From Hygrophila difformis (Eukaryota > Streptophyta > Magnoliopsida > Lamiales > Acanthaceae), in the NCBI GenBank assembly GCA_030278955.1, contig JAOANR010000003.1, forward strand, positions 30,829,227-30,893,226: DNA of 64,000 bases. Reading direction: 5' to 3'. The translations under genes were made by a program, and so were the position numbers. Every line of letters begins with the position of its first letter. Positions within the stretch are counted from its first letter, which is position 1. This document shows, in pieces, positions 1 through 10,781 of the stretch. Below the pieces are notes generated by a model that was not told where the DNA came from, did no database searches, and saw nothing but the letters and a program-made list of their open reading frames with translations.

Positions 1-340
1 GATGAAGAATGACGAAGAACCGTATTTAAAACTGAGTTCGGGTGGTTAGAAAACTGCCCAACTGCGACGATGGCGCATCCAACGGCGCTCGGGAGTACTT
101 TTATGCGCCACTCAGTACAAGTGGCGCATAACCTGACTTCAAAATTTTCCAAGATAAAAAATGGCGCATAAAGTGGCGCTGGAGAGCAGTTTTTGGCGCC
201 ACTCAGTGTGTGTGGCGCATAAACTGACTCGAAATTTTTCCAAGGTTGAAATTGGCGCATACTGTGGCGCCTGAGCTCGATTTTGGGCGCCACCAAGAAG
301 GTGTGGCGCCTGAACTGAGTCTGTGACACTCGAATTTTAG
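1..340 (-). repeat. ATH1 3' LTR fragment (U3 with GGCGC repeats)
   Basis: Positions 1-85 match the 5' LTR from 8049 almost base for base, including the TATTTAAA box region. The following 250 bases are GGCGC-rich repeats of the same type as the 5' LTR but in a different arrangement. Homology stops near 338, at CGAATTTT. The expected LTR terminus (TGCATCA on the + strand) and the adjacent hairpin and PPT seen in ATH2 are absent, so the end of U3 is deleted or replaced. Confidence 0.75.
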
Positions 341-902
341 CTCAAACTCAACCAAAATGATAGCCTATTCAATCCCTAAGGTTAGTAAGTCAGATTTAGC
401 ATGTGTAACCTCCCTAAATCCTCCCGGATCATAATTCTCCTCAATTAGTTAAATAATTCGCATGAAACTCCCCCTTCTACATCTCCATCAAGTCAACTTG
501 CACATATCAAGATCAATCACCAAGCACACAAACTTACATTCATTTCTCACATTTTGCTACTTGTTCTAATTAATAGGCAATGTCCTACTCAATTTATTTA
601 ACACATGCGAATAACATAGTATAAAATTTAAACAGCATAATTAAAATAAAAACACACTTAATTAAACAAGTGCAATAAAGAGGCTAAAAGCACATAAATA
701 ATAACATGCAAAATTATTTTGTCTTTTTATGTCATTTTAAAATTTTTATTGGTTTTTATAGATTTTAATAAATAAAAACTCAACATAATTAAAATGCAAT
801 GCAATTATTTCAATAAGCATATTTAAACAATCAAAGGCTTAACATTAATTTGTTCGATGAATTTAACTTCATCTCCAAAATAATGTTTAAGTCTTTGACC
901 AT
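341..902. other. ATH1 3' noncoding region
   Basis: AT-rich sequence between the pol stop and the LTR fragment, with no coding signal. On the minus strand it contains one purine-rich tract at about 468-483 (AGAAGGGGGAG core) that could serve as a polypurine tract. No TG start matching the 5' LTR follows it. No env-position ORF is present. Confidence 0.55.
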
Positions 903-3458
903 TTACAGTAAATTCCCTTTCATCTTCAGCTTTAAAACGACTGCACCATTATCCAACACCTTAACAATCCTAAAAGGTCCTGACCATTTCGTCTTCAATT
1001 TACCAGGAAATAGTTTAAATCTAGAATTATATAAAAGCACTAATTGACCACCTTCAAACACCTTAGGCCTAAGTATTTTATCATGATAAAGCTTTGTTCT
1101 CTCCTTATAAATTAGAGCATTATCATAAGCTTGACGTCTAATTTCTTCTAACTCAGTAAGATCTATCTTCCTTTTTTCTTGAGCCTCTTTAAATTCAAAA
1201 TTCAATTTCTTCATAGCCCAAAGTGATTTAAACTCAAGTTCAAAAGGTAAGCGACAAGCTTTACCATAAACTAATTTAAAAGGAGTCATACCTATAGGTG
1301 TTTTAAAAGCTGTCCTATAAGCCCATAATACTTCATCTAACTTAAAAGCCCAATCTTTTCTAGATTTCCCTACCGTGGCTTCCAAAATCTTTTTAATCTC
1401 ACGATTAGTGACTTCTACCTGACCATTGGCTTGAGGATGATAGGGTGTTGTTATCCTATGATGAACATGAAATCTAGATAACAATTGATTAACAACCCTA
1501 TTAACAAAATGAGATCCACCATCACTAATGATCGCTTTAGGCACACCAAAACGAGTAAAGATTTGCTTTTTCAGAAATTTAATCACTTGTTTAGCATCAT
1601 TTAAAGCACATGATTCAGCCTCTACCCATTTTGAAACATACTCAACAGCAACAAGAATATACAGTTTCCCATTAGATGGTGGAAATGGACCCATGAAATC
1701 AATTCCCCACAAATCAAACAACTCAACAGGCATAATTCCTTTTAATGGCATTTCATCCCTTTTAGTGATATTACCAGCCCTTTGACATACATCACATTTT
1801 AGCACAAATGATCTAGCATCACGATAAATATTAGGCCAATATAAACCACCTTCGAGTACCTTATGAGCTGTCCTATTCGGTCCAACATGTCCTCCTCCAA
1901 GTCCTTCGTGGCAAGCCTTTAATACTTTTTCAAAATCTTCATCAGGGATGCATCGCCTTACAATTTGATCTGAACAGAGTCTAAACAAATAAGGCTCATC
2001 CCAAATAAAATATTTAGCATCAGTTTTAAATTTTTGTTTCTGGCTATGCCAGTTTAAATGATCAGGAATTACACCACATGCTAAATAATTCACAAAATCA
2101 GCAAACCACGGATCAGAGGAAGTGTTATTTATTAAATACAAATTTTCATCAGGAAATGCATCATTAATTAATCTTTCTTCCCCTTTTTCATGCTCAAGTC
2201 TAGATAGATGATCAGCTACAGGATTTTCATCTCCTTTTCTATCTCTAATTTCCAGGTCAAATTCCTGTAACAATAATACCCATCTAATTAACCGAGGTTT
2301 AGCATCTTTCTTTGCAAACAGATATTTAATAGCAGCATGATCAGTGTAAACAACAGTTTTTGAGCCTATCAGATATGGCCTAAACTTTTCACATGCATAA
2401 ACAACAGATAAAAGTTCTTTTTCAGTGGTGGCATAATTTTTCTGTGCAGTATTTAAAGCCTGACTAGCATAATAAATAACATGAAGTTTCTTATCCTTTC
2501 GTTGACCCAATACTGCTCCAACAGCAAAGTCACTAGCATCGCTCATGATCTCGAATGGCAGACTCCAGTCAGGTGGCTGAATAATTGGTGCTGTCACCAA
2601 TGCTTCCTTGATCCTATTGAACGCCTCAATGCAATCATCAGTAAAATTAAACTCAACATCTTTGCATAGCAGCTTAAACAGAGGCAATGCAATTTTTGAA
2701 AAATCTTTTATAAACCTTCGGTAAAATCCAGCATGTCCCAGAAAACTTCTCAAAGTTTTTAAATTATTAGGAGGTGGAATTTTTGCAATCACTTCTACTT
2801 TAGCCCTATCAACTTCAATGCCATTTTTAGAAATCCTATGTCCTAAGACAATACCTTCATTAACCATAAAATGACATTTTTCCCAATTAAGAACTAAATT
2901 TGATTCTTCACATCTAATCAGAACTTTTTCCAAGTTAATTAAGCATTTTTCAAAATCAGACCCGAATACAGAAAAATCATCCATAAATACCTCAATGCAT
3001 GTCTCAATTAAATCAGAAAATATAGACATCATGCATCTCTGAAATGTAGCTGGAGCATTACACAAACCAAATGGCATTCTCCTATATGCAAATGTACCGT
3101 AAGGACATGTAAATGTAGTTTTATCTTGATCCTCAGGTGCAATTGGAACTTGATTATAACCAGAATAGCCATCTAAAAAGCAATAAAACTCATGACCAGC
3201 TAAACGTTCTAGCATTTGATCAATAAAAGGCAGTGGAAAATGATCTTTCCTAGTCTTATCATTCAATCTCCTATAATCAATGCATACACGCCATCCAGTA
3301 GTAGGTCTAGTAGGTACTAGTTCACCATTTTCATTTCTAATCACAGTCATACCTCCCTTTTTAGGCACTACTTGAACCGGACTCACCCACTGACTATCAG
3401 AAATAGGATAGATAATACCTGCATCGAGTAGTTTAATAACCTCTGATCTTACAGCTTC
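903..3458 (-). CDS. ATH1 pol: RT, RNase H and integrase half of a nonsense-split Gag-Pol
   Basis: Continues in the same frame after the TAA at 3459-3461; the first Met downstream is at 3386 and gives 827 residues. Counting from that Met, the RT palm motifs include GYSGYNQ near residue 73, [20 protein letters not shown] near 96 and the catalytic FMDD at 134-137. RNase H follows ([24 protein letters not shown]). The integrase has an HHCC zinc finger (HEG...[12 protein letters not shown]) and a DDE core ([28 protein letters not shown]). The C-terminus ([12 protein letters not shown]) lacks a chromodomain, as expected outside the chromoviruses. These motifs place it in the Athila lineage. All catalytic residues I checked are present; the only lesion seen is the upstream stop. 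Confidence 0.93.
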   Translation of the reverse strand, partial: EAVRSEVIKLLDAGIIYPISDSQWVSPVQVVPKKGGMTVIRNENGELVPTRPTTGWRVCIDYRRLNDKTRKDHFPLPFIDQMLERLAGHEFYCFLDGYSGYNQVPIAPEDQDKTTFTCPYGTFAYRRMPFGLCNAPATFQRCMMSIFSDLIETCIEVFMDDFSVFGSDFEKCLINLEKVLIRCEESNLVLNWEKCHFMVNEGIVLGHRISKNGIEVDRAKVEVIAKIPPPNNLKTLRSFLGHAGFYRRFIKDFSKIALPLFKLLCKDVEFNFTDDCIEAFNRIKEALVTAPIIQPPDWSLPFEIMSDASDFAVGAVLGQRKDKKLHVIYYASQALNTAQKNYATTEKELLSVVYACEKFRPYLIGSKTVVYTDHAAIKYLFAKKDAKPRLIRWVLLLQEFDLEIRDRKGDENPVADHLSRLEHEKGEERLINDAFPDENLYLINNTSSDPWFADFVNYLACGVIPDHLNWHSQKQKFKTDAKYFIWDEPYLFRLCSDQIVRRCIPDEDFEKVLKACHEGLGGGHVGPNRTAHKVLEGGLYWPNIYRDARSFVLKCDVCQRAGNITKRDEMPLKGIMPVELFDLWGIDFMGPFPPSNGKLYILVAVEYVSKWVEAESCALNDAKQVIKFLKKQIFTRFGVPKAIISDGGSHFVNRVVNQLLSRFHVHHRITTPYHPQANGQVEVTNREIKKILEATVGKSRKDWAFKLDEVLWAYRTAFKTPIGMTPFKLVYGKACRLPFELEFKSLWAMKKLNFEFKEAQEKRKIDLTELEEIRRQAYDNALIYKERTKLYHDKILRPKVFEGGQLVLLYNSRFKLFPGKLKTKWSGPFRIVKVLDNGAVVLKLKMKGNLL

Positions 3459-6446
3459 TTATAGATGTGGATTCAATCTCCTCTGGGGCTGTCTCACTGG
3501 CTTGTCATCCTCCTCCATATAAATCCGATGTGTACACAATGCTGGACTTAGTCCCTTTATGTCAGCTATCGTCCAACCTATTGCTCTAACATGCTTACTC
3601 AACACTTGGGTTAATGCATTTAATTGATCATCATTCAATTTATTACTTGCAATAACAGGTAAAGTATCATTCTCACCAAGAAAAACATACCTCAAATGTG
3701 ATGGCAGCTCTTTCAATGTCAATGTAGGTGGCTTTTCAACAGACGGGACTAACTTGGATTCTTCTATTGCACATGTTACTTGCACAGGTAATCCTCCCTC
3801 ACACTTACTTTCCGCTAAGTCCTCACAACTCTCCACTAACTGCTCAAATTTCCTATAGGGATCATGCCTAGCAAAGAACTCTCTCTCAATCACCTCATCC
3901 TCCTGATAGATAGCTGTGACTCTATTACACGGGTAGGTGTCAGAACTAGCGTGTTGTGTTTTAGTTGTCTTAGAAATGTCAAACGACACTTGTTCATTAC
4001 CTACTTTAAGTGTAATTTTACCATCATCCATATCAACCATAGCCCTACCAGTTTGCAAAAATGGTCTACCTAAAATCAGAGGAATATCAATGTCTTTTTC
4101 CATATCAAGAACAACAAAGTCGACAGGGAAAATGAAGCTCTCTACTTGAACAGGAACATCTTCTACAATGCCTAAAGGAGTCCTAATAGATCTATCAGCA
4201 AGCTGTAGCTGCATCCTAGTAGGCTTCACAACTCCTACTCCTAGTTCTCTAAAGACATGTAGAGGCATCAGATTAATAGTAGACCCGAGATCACACAGAG
4301 CTTTGTTGAATTCTTTAGTGCCAATAATGCACGGAATAGTATAACTCCCAGGATCTTTTTGTTTAATAGGTTGCCTTCTTTGTAAAATTGCACTGCATTC
4401 CCCTGTCAGTGTCACTTTCTCTTCATCATCAACACTCCTCTTTTTTGATAGAATTTCTTTTAAAAACTTAGCATACACAGGCATTTGTGCAATGGCATCA
4501 GAGAAAGGAATATCAATTCTTAAATTTTTAAAGACTTCTAAAAATTTAGCATAGTCTTTATCTTCCTTAGCCCTCTTAAGACGCTGTGGATATGGAATAG
4601 GTGGCTGATATGGCTTGACTGAGACAGCAGACTTTCCTTTACCCTTATCTTGTTCAACTCGAAGCTTCTCACTCTCCTTAGGCTCATCAGTGTTTGTATG
4701 CTGACTTTCTTTCTCTGTATCCTCATTTTGATCTTCTATAGCATCAGCTAAAACCTCTGGATCATCTAAGGAAGGGTAAGGATTCGGTAATTCCTTTTTG
4801 TTTCTTAAAGTGATTGCTTTACATTGCTCTTTTGGATTAGGATCAGGCATGCTTGGTAGTGTTCCTTGCTGTCTATTTGAAGTGTCCCTAGCAATTTGAC
4901 CAACTTGTACTTCTAAATTTCTCATTGAGGCTTGCATTTGCTGAATTGTTTGTTGTTGAGACACGATTGTGCTCATTAACTCTTTTAAATTGACCTCGTC
5001 ACTTACTTGATTTTGTTGCAGCTGTTGTTGAGGTTGAAAGTTCCTAGGTTGTTGGTTAGGGTAGAAAGGTTGATTCTGATTTCTGTTTTGATTATAGTTT
5101 TGGTTTTGATTTTGGTTTTGAAAATTCTGGTTTTGATTTGGATTTTGATTTGGGTAATTTTGATTTTGGTTTTGTGGATAAGATTGACGGTTGTTTTGTG
5201 GATAAGTGTTTTGTTGAAATTGAGAATTCTGATTTGGATAGAAGTTTTGATTTTGAGGACGGTTTTGGTTGTAGTTTTGCTGCCTATTTCCCATGTAGTT
5301 CACATCTTCCACTTGCTCCTCAGTGCCCTCACACTGCATAGTCTCTTGAAGTCCTTGATCAAGCAAGTGACAAGCTGATGACTCGTGAGGTCCATGACAA
5401 ATACCGCATCTCACAACTTTAGCTTGACCTTTCTTAAGAGTAGAAACTTCCCTCATCAAAGCATCTAACTTAGAATCTATAGCAACTGCCTTTTCTACCT
5501 CATAGATTCCCCCTTTTGTTTTATTTCTAGCATTTTTCTTACCAGGAAATTTTTTCATATTAGAAATCTTTTTCTCTATGATTTCCTTAGCTCTAGAGGG
5601 TCCTATAGACAGAAACGAATCTCCAGCTGCTGCATCCAACAAGTTCCTCCAATGATCAATCAACCCATTGTAGAAAAAGTGCATCTGCTGCCAATCTTCA
5701 AAGCCATGATTCGGGCATCTCGCCAATAAAGTGTTATATCTATCCCATGCTTCAAGTAAAGTTTCACCCTCATCTTGCACAAATTCTTTGATTTTTTCTT
5801 GTAATTCAATAACCTTGGATGGTGGGAAGAATTGTTCTAAGAAAGCTTCTAACATTTTATCCCAAGTAGTGACATCCCTTAATTGAAGTGAGTTGTACCA
5901 AGTTTTAGCTTTATCTCTGAGTGAAAACGAGAACAATCTCAACTTAATTTCATCACTAGTAACACCATTTATTTTCACTGTGTCACAATAATCCAGAAAG
6001 TTCCTTATGTGTTCTACAGCATCATTAGTAGGTGCTCCATTATATTGATTAGCTTGAACCATTGTGATTAGTGCAGGCTGAAGGGTAAAGCTTAAAGCAT
6101 CTACATCTGGCCTAGGAGTTCTATTAAGATTTCCACTAGTTCCTTGTAAGTGTTCTTCAATGGTCATTTCAGCTTGATCATCGTGCTCCAAATCACCACC
6201 GTTACCTCCATTATTACCCTGATTATCATTATCATTCGCTGCCATGTTTAACCTATTGAACTGAGCAACTAATTGATTAGTTTGAATTGTTGAAACTCCA
6301 GTCGTTGGAGAATAGTCTTCTTCATCAGAGGATGAATTAATTAAAATTTCCAACTGAGCTGGTCTCCTACGTTTTCCTAATCTAATAGCTCTAAGAGTAC
6401 GCTCAATTTCAGGATCATAAGCTATTTCTGCTTGTTTGCTTCGCAC
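3459..6446 (-). CDS. ATH1 gag-protease half, ending at a premature TAA
   Basis: 995 residues from an ATG at 6446, just downstream of the PBS. A retrotransposon Gag domain spans about residues 130-290 (NFLDYCDTVKINGV, KAKTWYNSL, FFPPSK, LLARCPNHGF). A zinc knuckle of form CX2CX3HX4C (CGICHGPHESSAC) follows near residue 350, then a very Asn/Gln-rich tract at about 390-480 and a charged linker. The aspartic protease begins at ALCDLGSTINLMP, with DLGS in place of the usual DTG/DSG, and ends with ILGRPFL. The frame reaches the start of RT and then meets TAA at 3459-3461. The reading frame is otherwise open on both sides, so this is a single nonsense change within a continuous Gag-Pol frame, not a gag/pol boundary. 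Confidence 0.92.
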   Translation of the reverse strand: MRSKQAEIAYDPEIERTLRAIRLGKRRRPAQLEILINSSSDEEDYSPTTGVSTIQTNQLVAQFNRLNMAANDNDNQGNNGGNGGDLEHDDQAEMTIEEHLQGTSGNLNRTPRPDVDALSFTLQPALITMVQANQYNGAPTNDAVEHIRNFLDYCDTVKINGVTSDEIKLRLFSFSLRDKAKTWYNSLQLRDVTTWDKMLEAFLEQFFPPSKVIELQEKIKEFVQDEGETLLEAWDRYNTLLARCPNHGFEDWQQMHFFYNGLIDHWRNLLDAAAGDSFLSIGPSRAKEIIEKKISNMKKFPGKKNARNKTKGGIYEVEKAVAIDSKLDALMREVSTLKKGQAKVVRCGICHGPHESSACHLLDQGLQETMQCEGTEEQVEDVNYMGNRQQNYNQNRPQNQNFYPNQNSQFQQNTYPQNNRQSYPQNQNQNYPNQNPNQNQNFQNQNQNQNYNQNRNQNQPFYPNQQPRNFQPQQQLQQNQVSDEVNLKELMSTIVSQQQTIQQMQASMRNLEVQVGQIARDTSNRQQGTLPSMPDPNPKEQCKAITLRNKKELPNPYPSLDDPEVLADAIEDQNEDTEKESQHTNTDEPKESEKLRVEQDKGKGKSAVSVKPYQPPIPYPQRLKRAKEDKDYAKFLEVFKNLRIDIPFSDAIAQMPVYAKFLKEILSKKRSVDDEEKVTLTGECSAILQRRQPIKQKDPGSYTIPCIIGTKEFNKALCDLGSTINLMPLHVFRELGVGVVKPTRMQLQLADRSIRTPLGIVEDVPVQVESFIFPVDFVVLDMEKDIDIPLILGRPFLQTGRAMVDMDDGKITLKVGNEQVSFDISKTTKTQHASSDTYPCNRVTAIYQEDEVIEREFFARHDPYRKFEQLVESCEDLAESKCEGGLPVQVTCAIEESKLVPSVEKPPTLTLKELPSHLRYVFLGENDTLPVIASNKLNDDQLNALTQVLSKHVRAIGWTIADIKGLSPALCTHRIYMEEDDKPVRQPQRRLNPHL

Positions 6447-6551
6447 TGCAAATATTAAATAAAATAAAATAAAATAAGTAACAGTTAAATTAATATTTAA
6501 CTTAATAGATTTAAATTAATAAACTAAAAACAATTAAAAATTCACAACAAA

Positions 6552-6570
6552 TTCCCCGGCAACGGCGCCA
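6552..6570 (-). other. ATH1 primer-binding site (tRNA-Asp)
   Basis: On the minus strand this reads TGGCGCCGTTGCCGGGGAA, starting six bases after the end of the 5' LTR. The first 17-18 bases are complementary to the 3' end of plant tRNA-Asp(GUC), the classic Athila-type primer. Confidence 0.93.
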
Positions 6571-8070
6571 AAAACTTGATGGGTCATTTTCACTACTCAT
6601 ATTTTACCACAAGCGGATGATAGTCATCAAGTAATAAAAACCGGTGAATACCGGGTCGAATCCACAGGGAATTTCAGAATATTATTTCATTCCGGAGAAA
6701 TTTTTTTGGGTGAACTTTCTCTTTTTTTTGGGTGAACCGGAGAAATTTTAATTGTTCTTAAGTTCATTAATTATATTTAATATATTTAAAACGATTTTGA
6801 TTAATTCTAATGGTGATTTAATTGAAAATAGTGACATTAAATTTAAAATAAAGCAAATTAAAATTATATTTAATAAGGATATAAATGGGAGTTGCTTGTA
6901 ATATTTTAAATATTGCCATCTTTATATAAAATAGAAATTGTGTAATAATTTGACATTTCCCAATGTTCTAAAAATCAATTTCTTAAAATTAATTATTTTA
7001 TAAAGATTAAAAATATTATAATCTGCTAATAATCAAATCATGCTTAAACAGATTTCATGGAAGTTGGTTAAATTATCTAACATTCTGCAATCATTATTCT
7101 AGGCTTAAATTTGAGTCTTTCCCAAGCTTACAAATTTTCCTATAGCAATTAAAAGGCACTTTTCATTTCCCAAATCATTGTGCACATGCTAGAATCCATT
7201 TATAATGCAATTTATTCCCAATTCCGGTACTAAAATATTAATTCTACTTTTTATCTCCCGATTTAGCAAAGCAGAAACCACAGAATTGAATTCTAACATT
7301 TAATTATGCAGAACAGTGTAAATAATTTAACAATCATGGTAAAATAATAGCAAAACATGGTAAACTGGATTTAATTAATAATATTAAAATGCAGACAGAT
7401 TAGAATTAATGTCAGATTACTAAAAATAGTGAACACAGATTGATCGATTAATTTAGGGTTTTGGCAGATTAATAATTTAAATAGCAGATTTGACAAAACA
7501 CCAAATATCGATCAATTCAATAACATCTAACATATAATCCTAAATTTAGTATGTGAATAGATTAATATTGCATCAGATTAATTAAAGCACATTAAAGCAG
7601 ATAGATCGATTAAAATGACAGATTCCAGATTTCTGCTAAATTCTAATTATCGATCAAATGCAGGCATACAATACATGATTTTAATCCACATTCTAATAAT
7701 TCAAACAGATTAATCCAGATTACAAAATAAAACATCGACATATCATATTACTTCCATAAAAGATGAATTCGTACTTCAAAGTGATTCTGAACTCCCGTTC
7801 TAGAACACTTCTAACACGAACATTACAGAAATCCGTCTACAAATTAAGAACATGATAGCAGATTATATTTAGAGGCAATTTCAATTCATTACAATGCAAG
7901 AAAAAGAAAGGCAACACCTAGAATAGGAAGAACACGCCCAGAACAGCGTCCTTGATGCATTCCTCCGGCATGATTTTGTGTTTCCGGCCTTCTTCTCCCA
8001 TTAGCAGATGTTTTCAGAGTGTGTATTTTCGAGTTTTGCAGTCTGTCTGATGAAGAATGACGAAGAACCG

Positions 8071-8078
8071 TATTTAAA
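8071..8078 (-). promoter_or_regulatory. ATH1 LTR TATA-like box
   Basis: TTTAAATA on the minus strand, just downstream (in element orientation) of the GGCGC repeat block. The same box occurs in the 3' LTR fragment near 23-30. Assignment is by position and sequence only. Confidence 0.5.
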
Positions 8079-8109
8079 ACTGAGTTCGGGTGGTTAGAAA
8101 ACTGCCCAA

Positions 8110-8460
8110 CTGCGACGATGGCGCATAAAACGGCGCTCGGAGAGGGTTTTAGGCGCCACCAAGGAGAACTGGCGCATACGCTGATTTTCCGAATTTTCCA
8201 AAACGGCGCAAAAAGTGGCGCTCCAAGGTGGTTTCAGGCGCCGCCAAGAAGAAGCGGTGCATTCTGACAATTTCCTAAAATTCGACCTCGGCGCAAAAAA
8301 TAGCGCTTGAATGGCTTTTTATGCGCCGCCAAGAAGAGCTGGCGCATCCTGAAGCTTTTTCCATCCGAAATTTTCCCAAGTGTTGAAGTGGCGCATAAAA
8401 TGGCGCTGGAGAGCATTTTTATGCGCCGCCATGCCTATGCGGCGCATTCTGGAGCCTTCC
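8110..8460. repeat. GGCGC-bearing minisatellite in ATH1 U3
   Basis: Four to five degenerate units of roughly 70-80 bp. Each holds a pair of facing GGCGC/GCGCC motifs (for example TGGCGCATAAAATGGCGCT ... ATGCGCCGCCAAGAAG) followed by a CCGAATTTTCC-type spacer. The same array is at 70-330, 12250-12580 and 17520-17850. It lies immediately upstream of the TATA box, so an enhancer role is plausible but not shown. Confidence 0.75.
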
Positions 8461-8748
8461 AGTGTTGAAAATTCCGAATTTTGCATCCTTTGACCTCCGA
8501 ACATCTTCTTTCTTCATTTTAATGCCTGAAACATCATTGCAATGTATTAGAATTGCCAAAGTCTTATTAAAAAGCATAAAACAAGGTAAATTGAACTCAA
8601 ATAAGCTCAATTTAATCAGTCTTATTAATATTTACACATCACATGAAATGTACACTAAAAAGCAGTAAAATAGGGTCTCATGCATGCAATTTAGGTTCAT
8701 TTTATCATAATTTAAGCTTATTTAAATGTGGTTTCACAGGGTGCATCA

Positions 8749-9062
8749 CCAGGATGTGGACGACCCCATCTGGCGAGGGGATGCCCGCAACAGGGTGCCT
8801 GCTACCGATGTGGTCGAATGGGTCACGTTCGACGGGATTGCCGAACCAGGGTCGAGAACATAACGAGAAGGGATGATTTGGTCACGGGGCAAGAACAACC
8901 TCAAAATCAAAACGGGCGGAACGGAAATAACCAGGGGTACAGCCCCCTCAAAATAGGCCGCAGAACCTGAATCAGAACCAACGACCTCCGCCCCCTCAGA
9001 ATCAAAACCAACAACAAAATCAGCAGCCGAATGCGAACCAGCAGGGCAATCAGGGACGCCCT
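8749..9062 (+). pseudogene. TEK1 gag C-terminal fragment with zinc knuckle
   Basis: Contains CYRCGRMGHVRRDC (CX2CX4HX4C) encoded at about 8800-8841, followed by an Asn/Gln-rich linker that leads towards the protease. The upstream gag is removed by the ATH1 insertion at 8748. The frame is lost around 8950-9060, where stops appear between the knuckle and the protease, so at least one indel lies in the linker. Confidence 0.85.
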
Positions 9063-10400
9063 ATGGGGAGGCTTAACGTGGTTAATCAAGCGGACGTGCC
9101 TGCTCAAGGAGAAGTGATGGCAGGTACATTTCATGTTTTGAATACGCCCCTTAGAATTCTATTTGATTCTGGAGCTAGTTGCTCAATTATAGCATCAAGA
9201 ATAGTGCCTGAGTTAGATCTACCTAAGTGCGAGAGAATTAGCTTAGGAATTCAATTGCCTTCTGGAGAAGTAGTATCTTGCTCTAAACGATATAACGGAA
9301 TTCCTATAGTGATAAAGAACGTAGAATTCTTCGCGAACTTAGTAGAATTTAACTTAAGAGACTTTGACATCATACTGGGGATGGATTGGTTATCCCAGTA
9401 TAAGGCGGTGATCGAATGCCAAAAACAAAAGATCACCTTGTCAAAAAGTAGGGGAAAGAGAGTTATCTTTTACTCTCAGCCCCCTAAGAAGAGTAACAAA
9501 ATCGTTAGTGCACTTAAACTAAGTAACTTGATGCGTAAGGGGTATGAACTATATGCGTGCTATGTGCACAACCTTGAGGCGGAAGAGAACAAGGTTGATA
9601 GCATACCAGTGGTAAAAGAATACCCGGATGTGTTTCCTGAAGACATCCCGGGCATGCCACCTGAGAGAGATCTTGAATTCACGATAGATCTCATTCCGGG
9701 CACAGAGCCTGGCTCGAAAGCTCCGTACCGGATGGCACCACTGGAAATGAAGGAGTTAAAAGACCAACTCGAGGAGCTGTTAGGAAAGGGGTATATAAGG
9801 CCGAGTACTTCCCCCTGGGGAGCACCGGTTTTATTTGTTAAGAAGAAAGACGGAGGACTACGTCTTTGCATAGATTACCGAGGATTAAACCAAGTGACCA
9901 TCAAGAATAAATACACTTTGCCGAGAATTGAGGATCTATTTGATCAACTGAAGGGAGCATCAGTATTCTCGAAGACCGACTTACGATCTGGGTATCACCA
10001 GCTGAGAATTGCCGAGAAAGACATTCCGAAGACGGCGTTTCGAACTCGATATGGTCACTACAAGTTCACGGTGTTATCCTTTGGGTTAACAAATGCTCCG
10101 GCAATGTTCATGAACCTCATGAACAATGTATTTCGAGAGCTGTTAGATCAGTGCGTAGTGGTGTTCATCGATGACATCCTGATCTACTCGAAAAACGAGG
10201 AGGAGCATGCCCAGCACTTGCACCAAGTATTAGGGACCTTGCGAAAGAATCAGCTATACGGCAAACCGTCCAAATGCGATTTTTGGTTGAAGGAGGTAGC
10301 ATTTCTTGGAGATATAGTATCCGCTGATGGAGTTTCAGTGGATCCGGCAAAAGTCTCTACCGTAACTGAATGGCAACTCCCAAGAGCCAAACCGAGATAA
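9063..10400 (+). CDS. TEK1 protease-reverse transcriptase
   Basis: 445 residues. The aspartic protease active site is FDSGAS at residues 34-39. Its C-terminal signature is [11 protein letters not shown]. The RT domain begins near residue 190 ([11 protein letters not shown]) and shows [27 protein letters not shown] and the catalytic FIDDILIYS near residue 367. The usual FGLTNAPA motif is present. The frame ends at 10400 because of an indel near 10380-10400; homologous coding continues in another frame from 10370. The Met used is simply the first in frame, as the native protein would start in gag. Confidence 0.93.
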   Translation: MGRLNVVNQADVPAQGEVMAGTFHVLNTPLRILFDSGASCSIIASRIVPELDLPKCERISLGIQLPSGEVVSCSKRYNGIPIVIKNVEFFANLVEFNLRDFDIILGMDWLSQYKAVIECQKQKITLSKSRGKRVIFYSQPPKKSNKIVSALKLSNLMRKGYELYACYVHNLEAEENKVDSIPVVKEYPDVFPEDIPGMPPERDLEFTIDLIPGTEPGSKAPYRMAPLEMKELKDQLEELLGKGYIRPSTSPWGAPVLFVKKKDGGLRLCIDYRGLNQVTIKNKYTLPRIEDLFDQLKGASVFSKTDLRSGYHQLRIAEKDIPKTAFRTRYGHYKFTVLSFGLTNAPAMFMNLMNNVFRELLDQCVVVFIDDILIYSKNEEEHAQHLHQVLGTLRKNQLYGKPSKCDFWLKEVAFLGDIVSADGVSVDPAKVSTVTEWQLPRAKPR

Positions 10401-10781
10401 GGAGTTTTCTTGGCTTAGCCGGGTATTATAGACGGTTCATGAAGGATTTTTCTAAAATCGCACGACCTTTGACCCAGCTACTTAGGAAGGGAGTAAAATA
10501 CGTGTGGACAGAGGCTTGTGAGACTGCGTTTCAAGAGCTGAAGAAACGACTCACAACCACACCCGTATTAACACTACCACCAGAGAATGGTGACTTCGAA
10601 GTTTACAGCGATGCTTCGAAGGAAGGTTTAGGTTGTGTTTTGATGCAAGACTCGAGAGTCGTAGCGTACGCATCACGCCAATTAAAACCTCACGAGGAAA
10701 ACTATCCGACACATGACCTGGAGTTGGCCGCGGTCGTTTTCGCTCTAAAGATATAGAGACATTATCTTTATGGGCGGAAGT
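10370..10781 (+). pseudogene. TEK1 RT end and RNase H, 5' part, cut by ATH2
   Basis: Encodes [19 protein letters not shown] and the start of RNase H ([16 protein letters not shown], then [17 protein letters not shown]). The frame is shifted relative to the preceding RT, and a stop at 10754-10756 shows a further lesion just before the break. ATH2 then interrupts RNase H at 10781; the rest of the domain resumes at 18154. Confidence 0.9.

Larger units (their letters stand above)
1..8748 (-). mobile_element. ATH1: Athila-lineage Ty3/Gypsy retrotransposon, left end outside the window
   Basis: Read on the minus strand the order is 5' LTR (8748-6577), tRNA-Asp primer-binding site, gag-protease-RT-RNase H-integrase (6446-903), a short 3' noncoding region and a partial 3' LTR (340-1). 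The polymerase sequence and the PBS are typical of the Athila lineage. There is no ORF after pol, where many Athila elements have an env-position gene. It is inserted in the gag region of the Tekay element TEK1, whose sequence resumes at 8749 with CCAGG, the likely right-hand target duplication. The matching left copy lies outside the window, so the duplication is unconfirmed. Confidence 0.92.
6577..8748 (-). repeat. ATH1 5' LTR, 2172 bp
   Basis: Bounded by TGATGGG at 6577 and GCATCA at 8748 on the + strand, so TG...CA on either strand, and directly adjacent to the PBS on the internal side. It is clearly related along its length to the two ATH2 LTRs but more diverged from them than they are from each other. 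U3 lies at the right (about 8748-8080) and contains GGCGC repeats; R-U5 runs to 6577. Confidence 0.93.

Noticed and set aside
3387..3458. Possible programmed frameshift or gag/pol boundary in ATH1
   Set aside because: Both sides are in the same frame and the stop falls between protease and RT, so a nonsense mutation explains it better.
5007..5378. Hydrophobic Leu/Ile/Val-rich ORF on the + strand
   Set aside because: It is the antisense shadow of the Asn/Gln-rich tract of ATH1 Gag.
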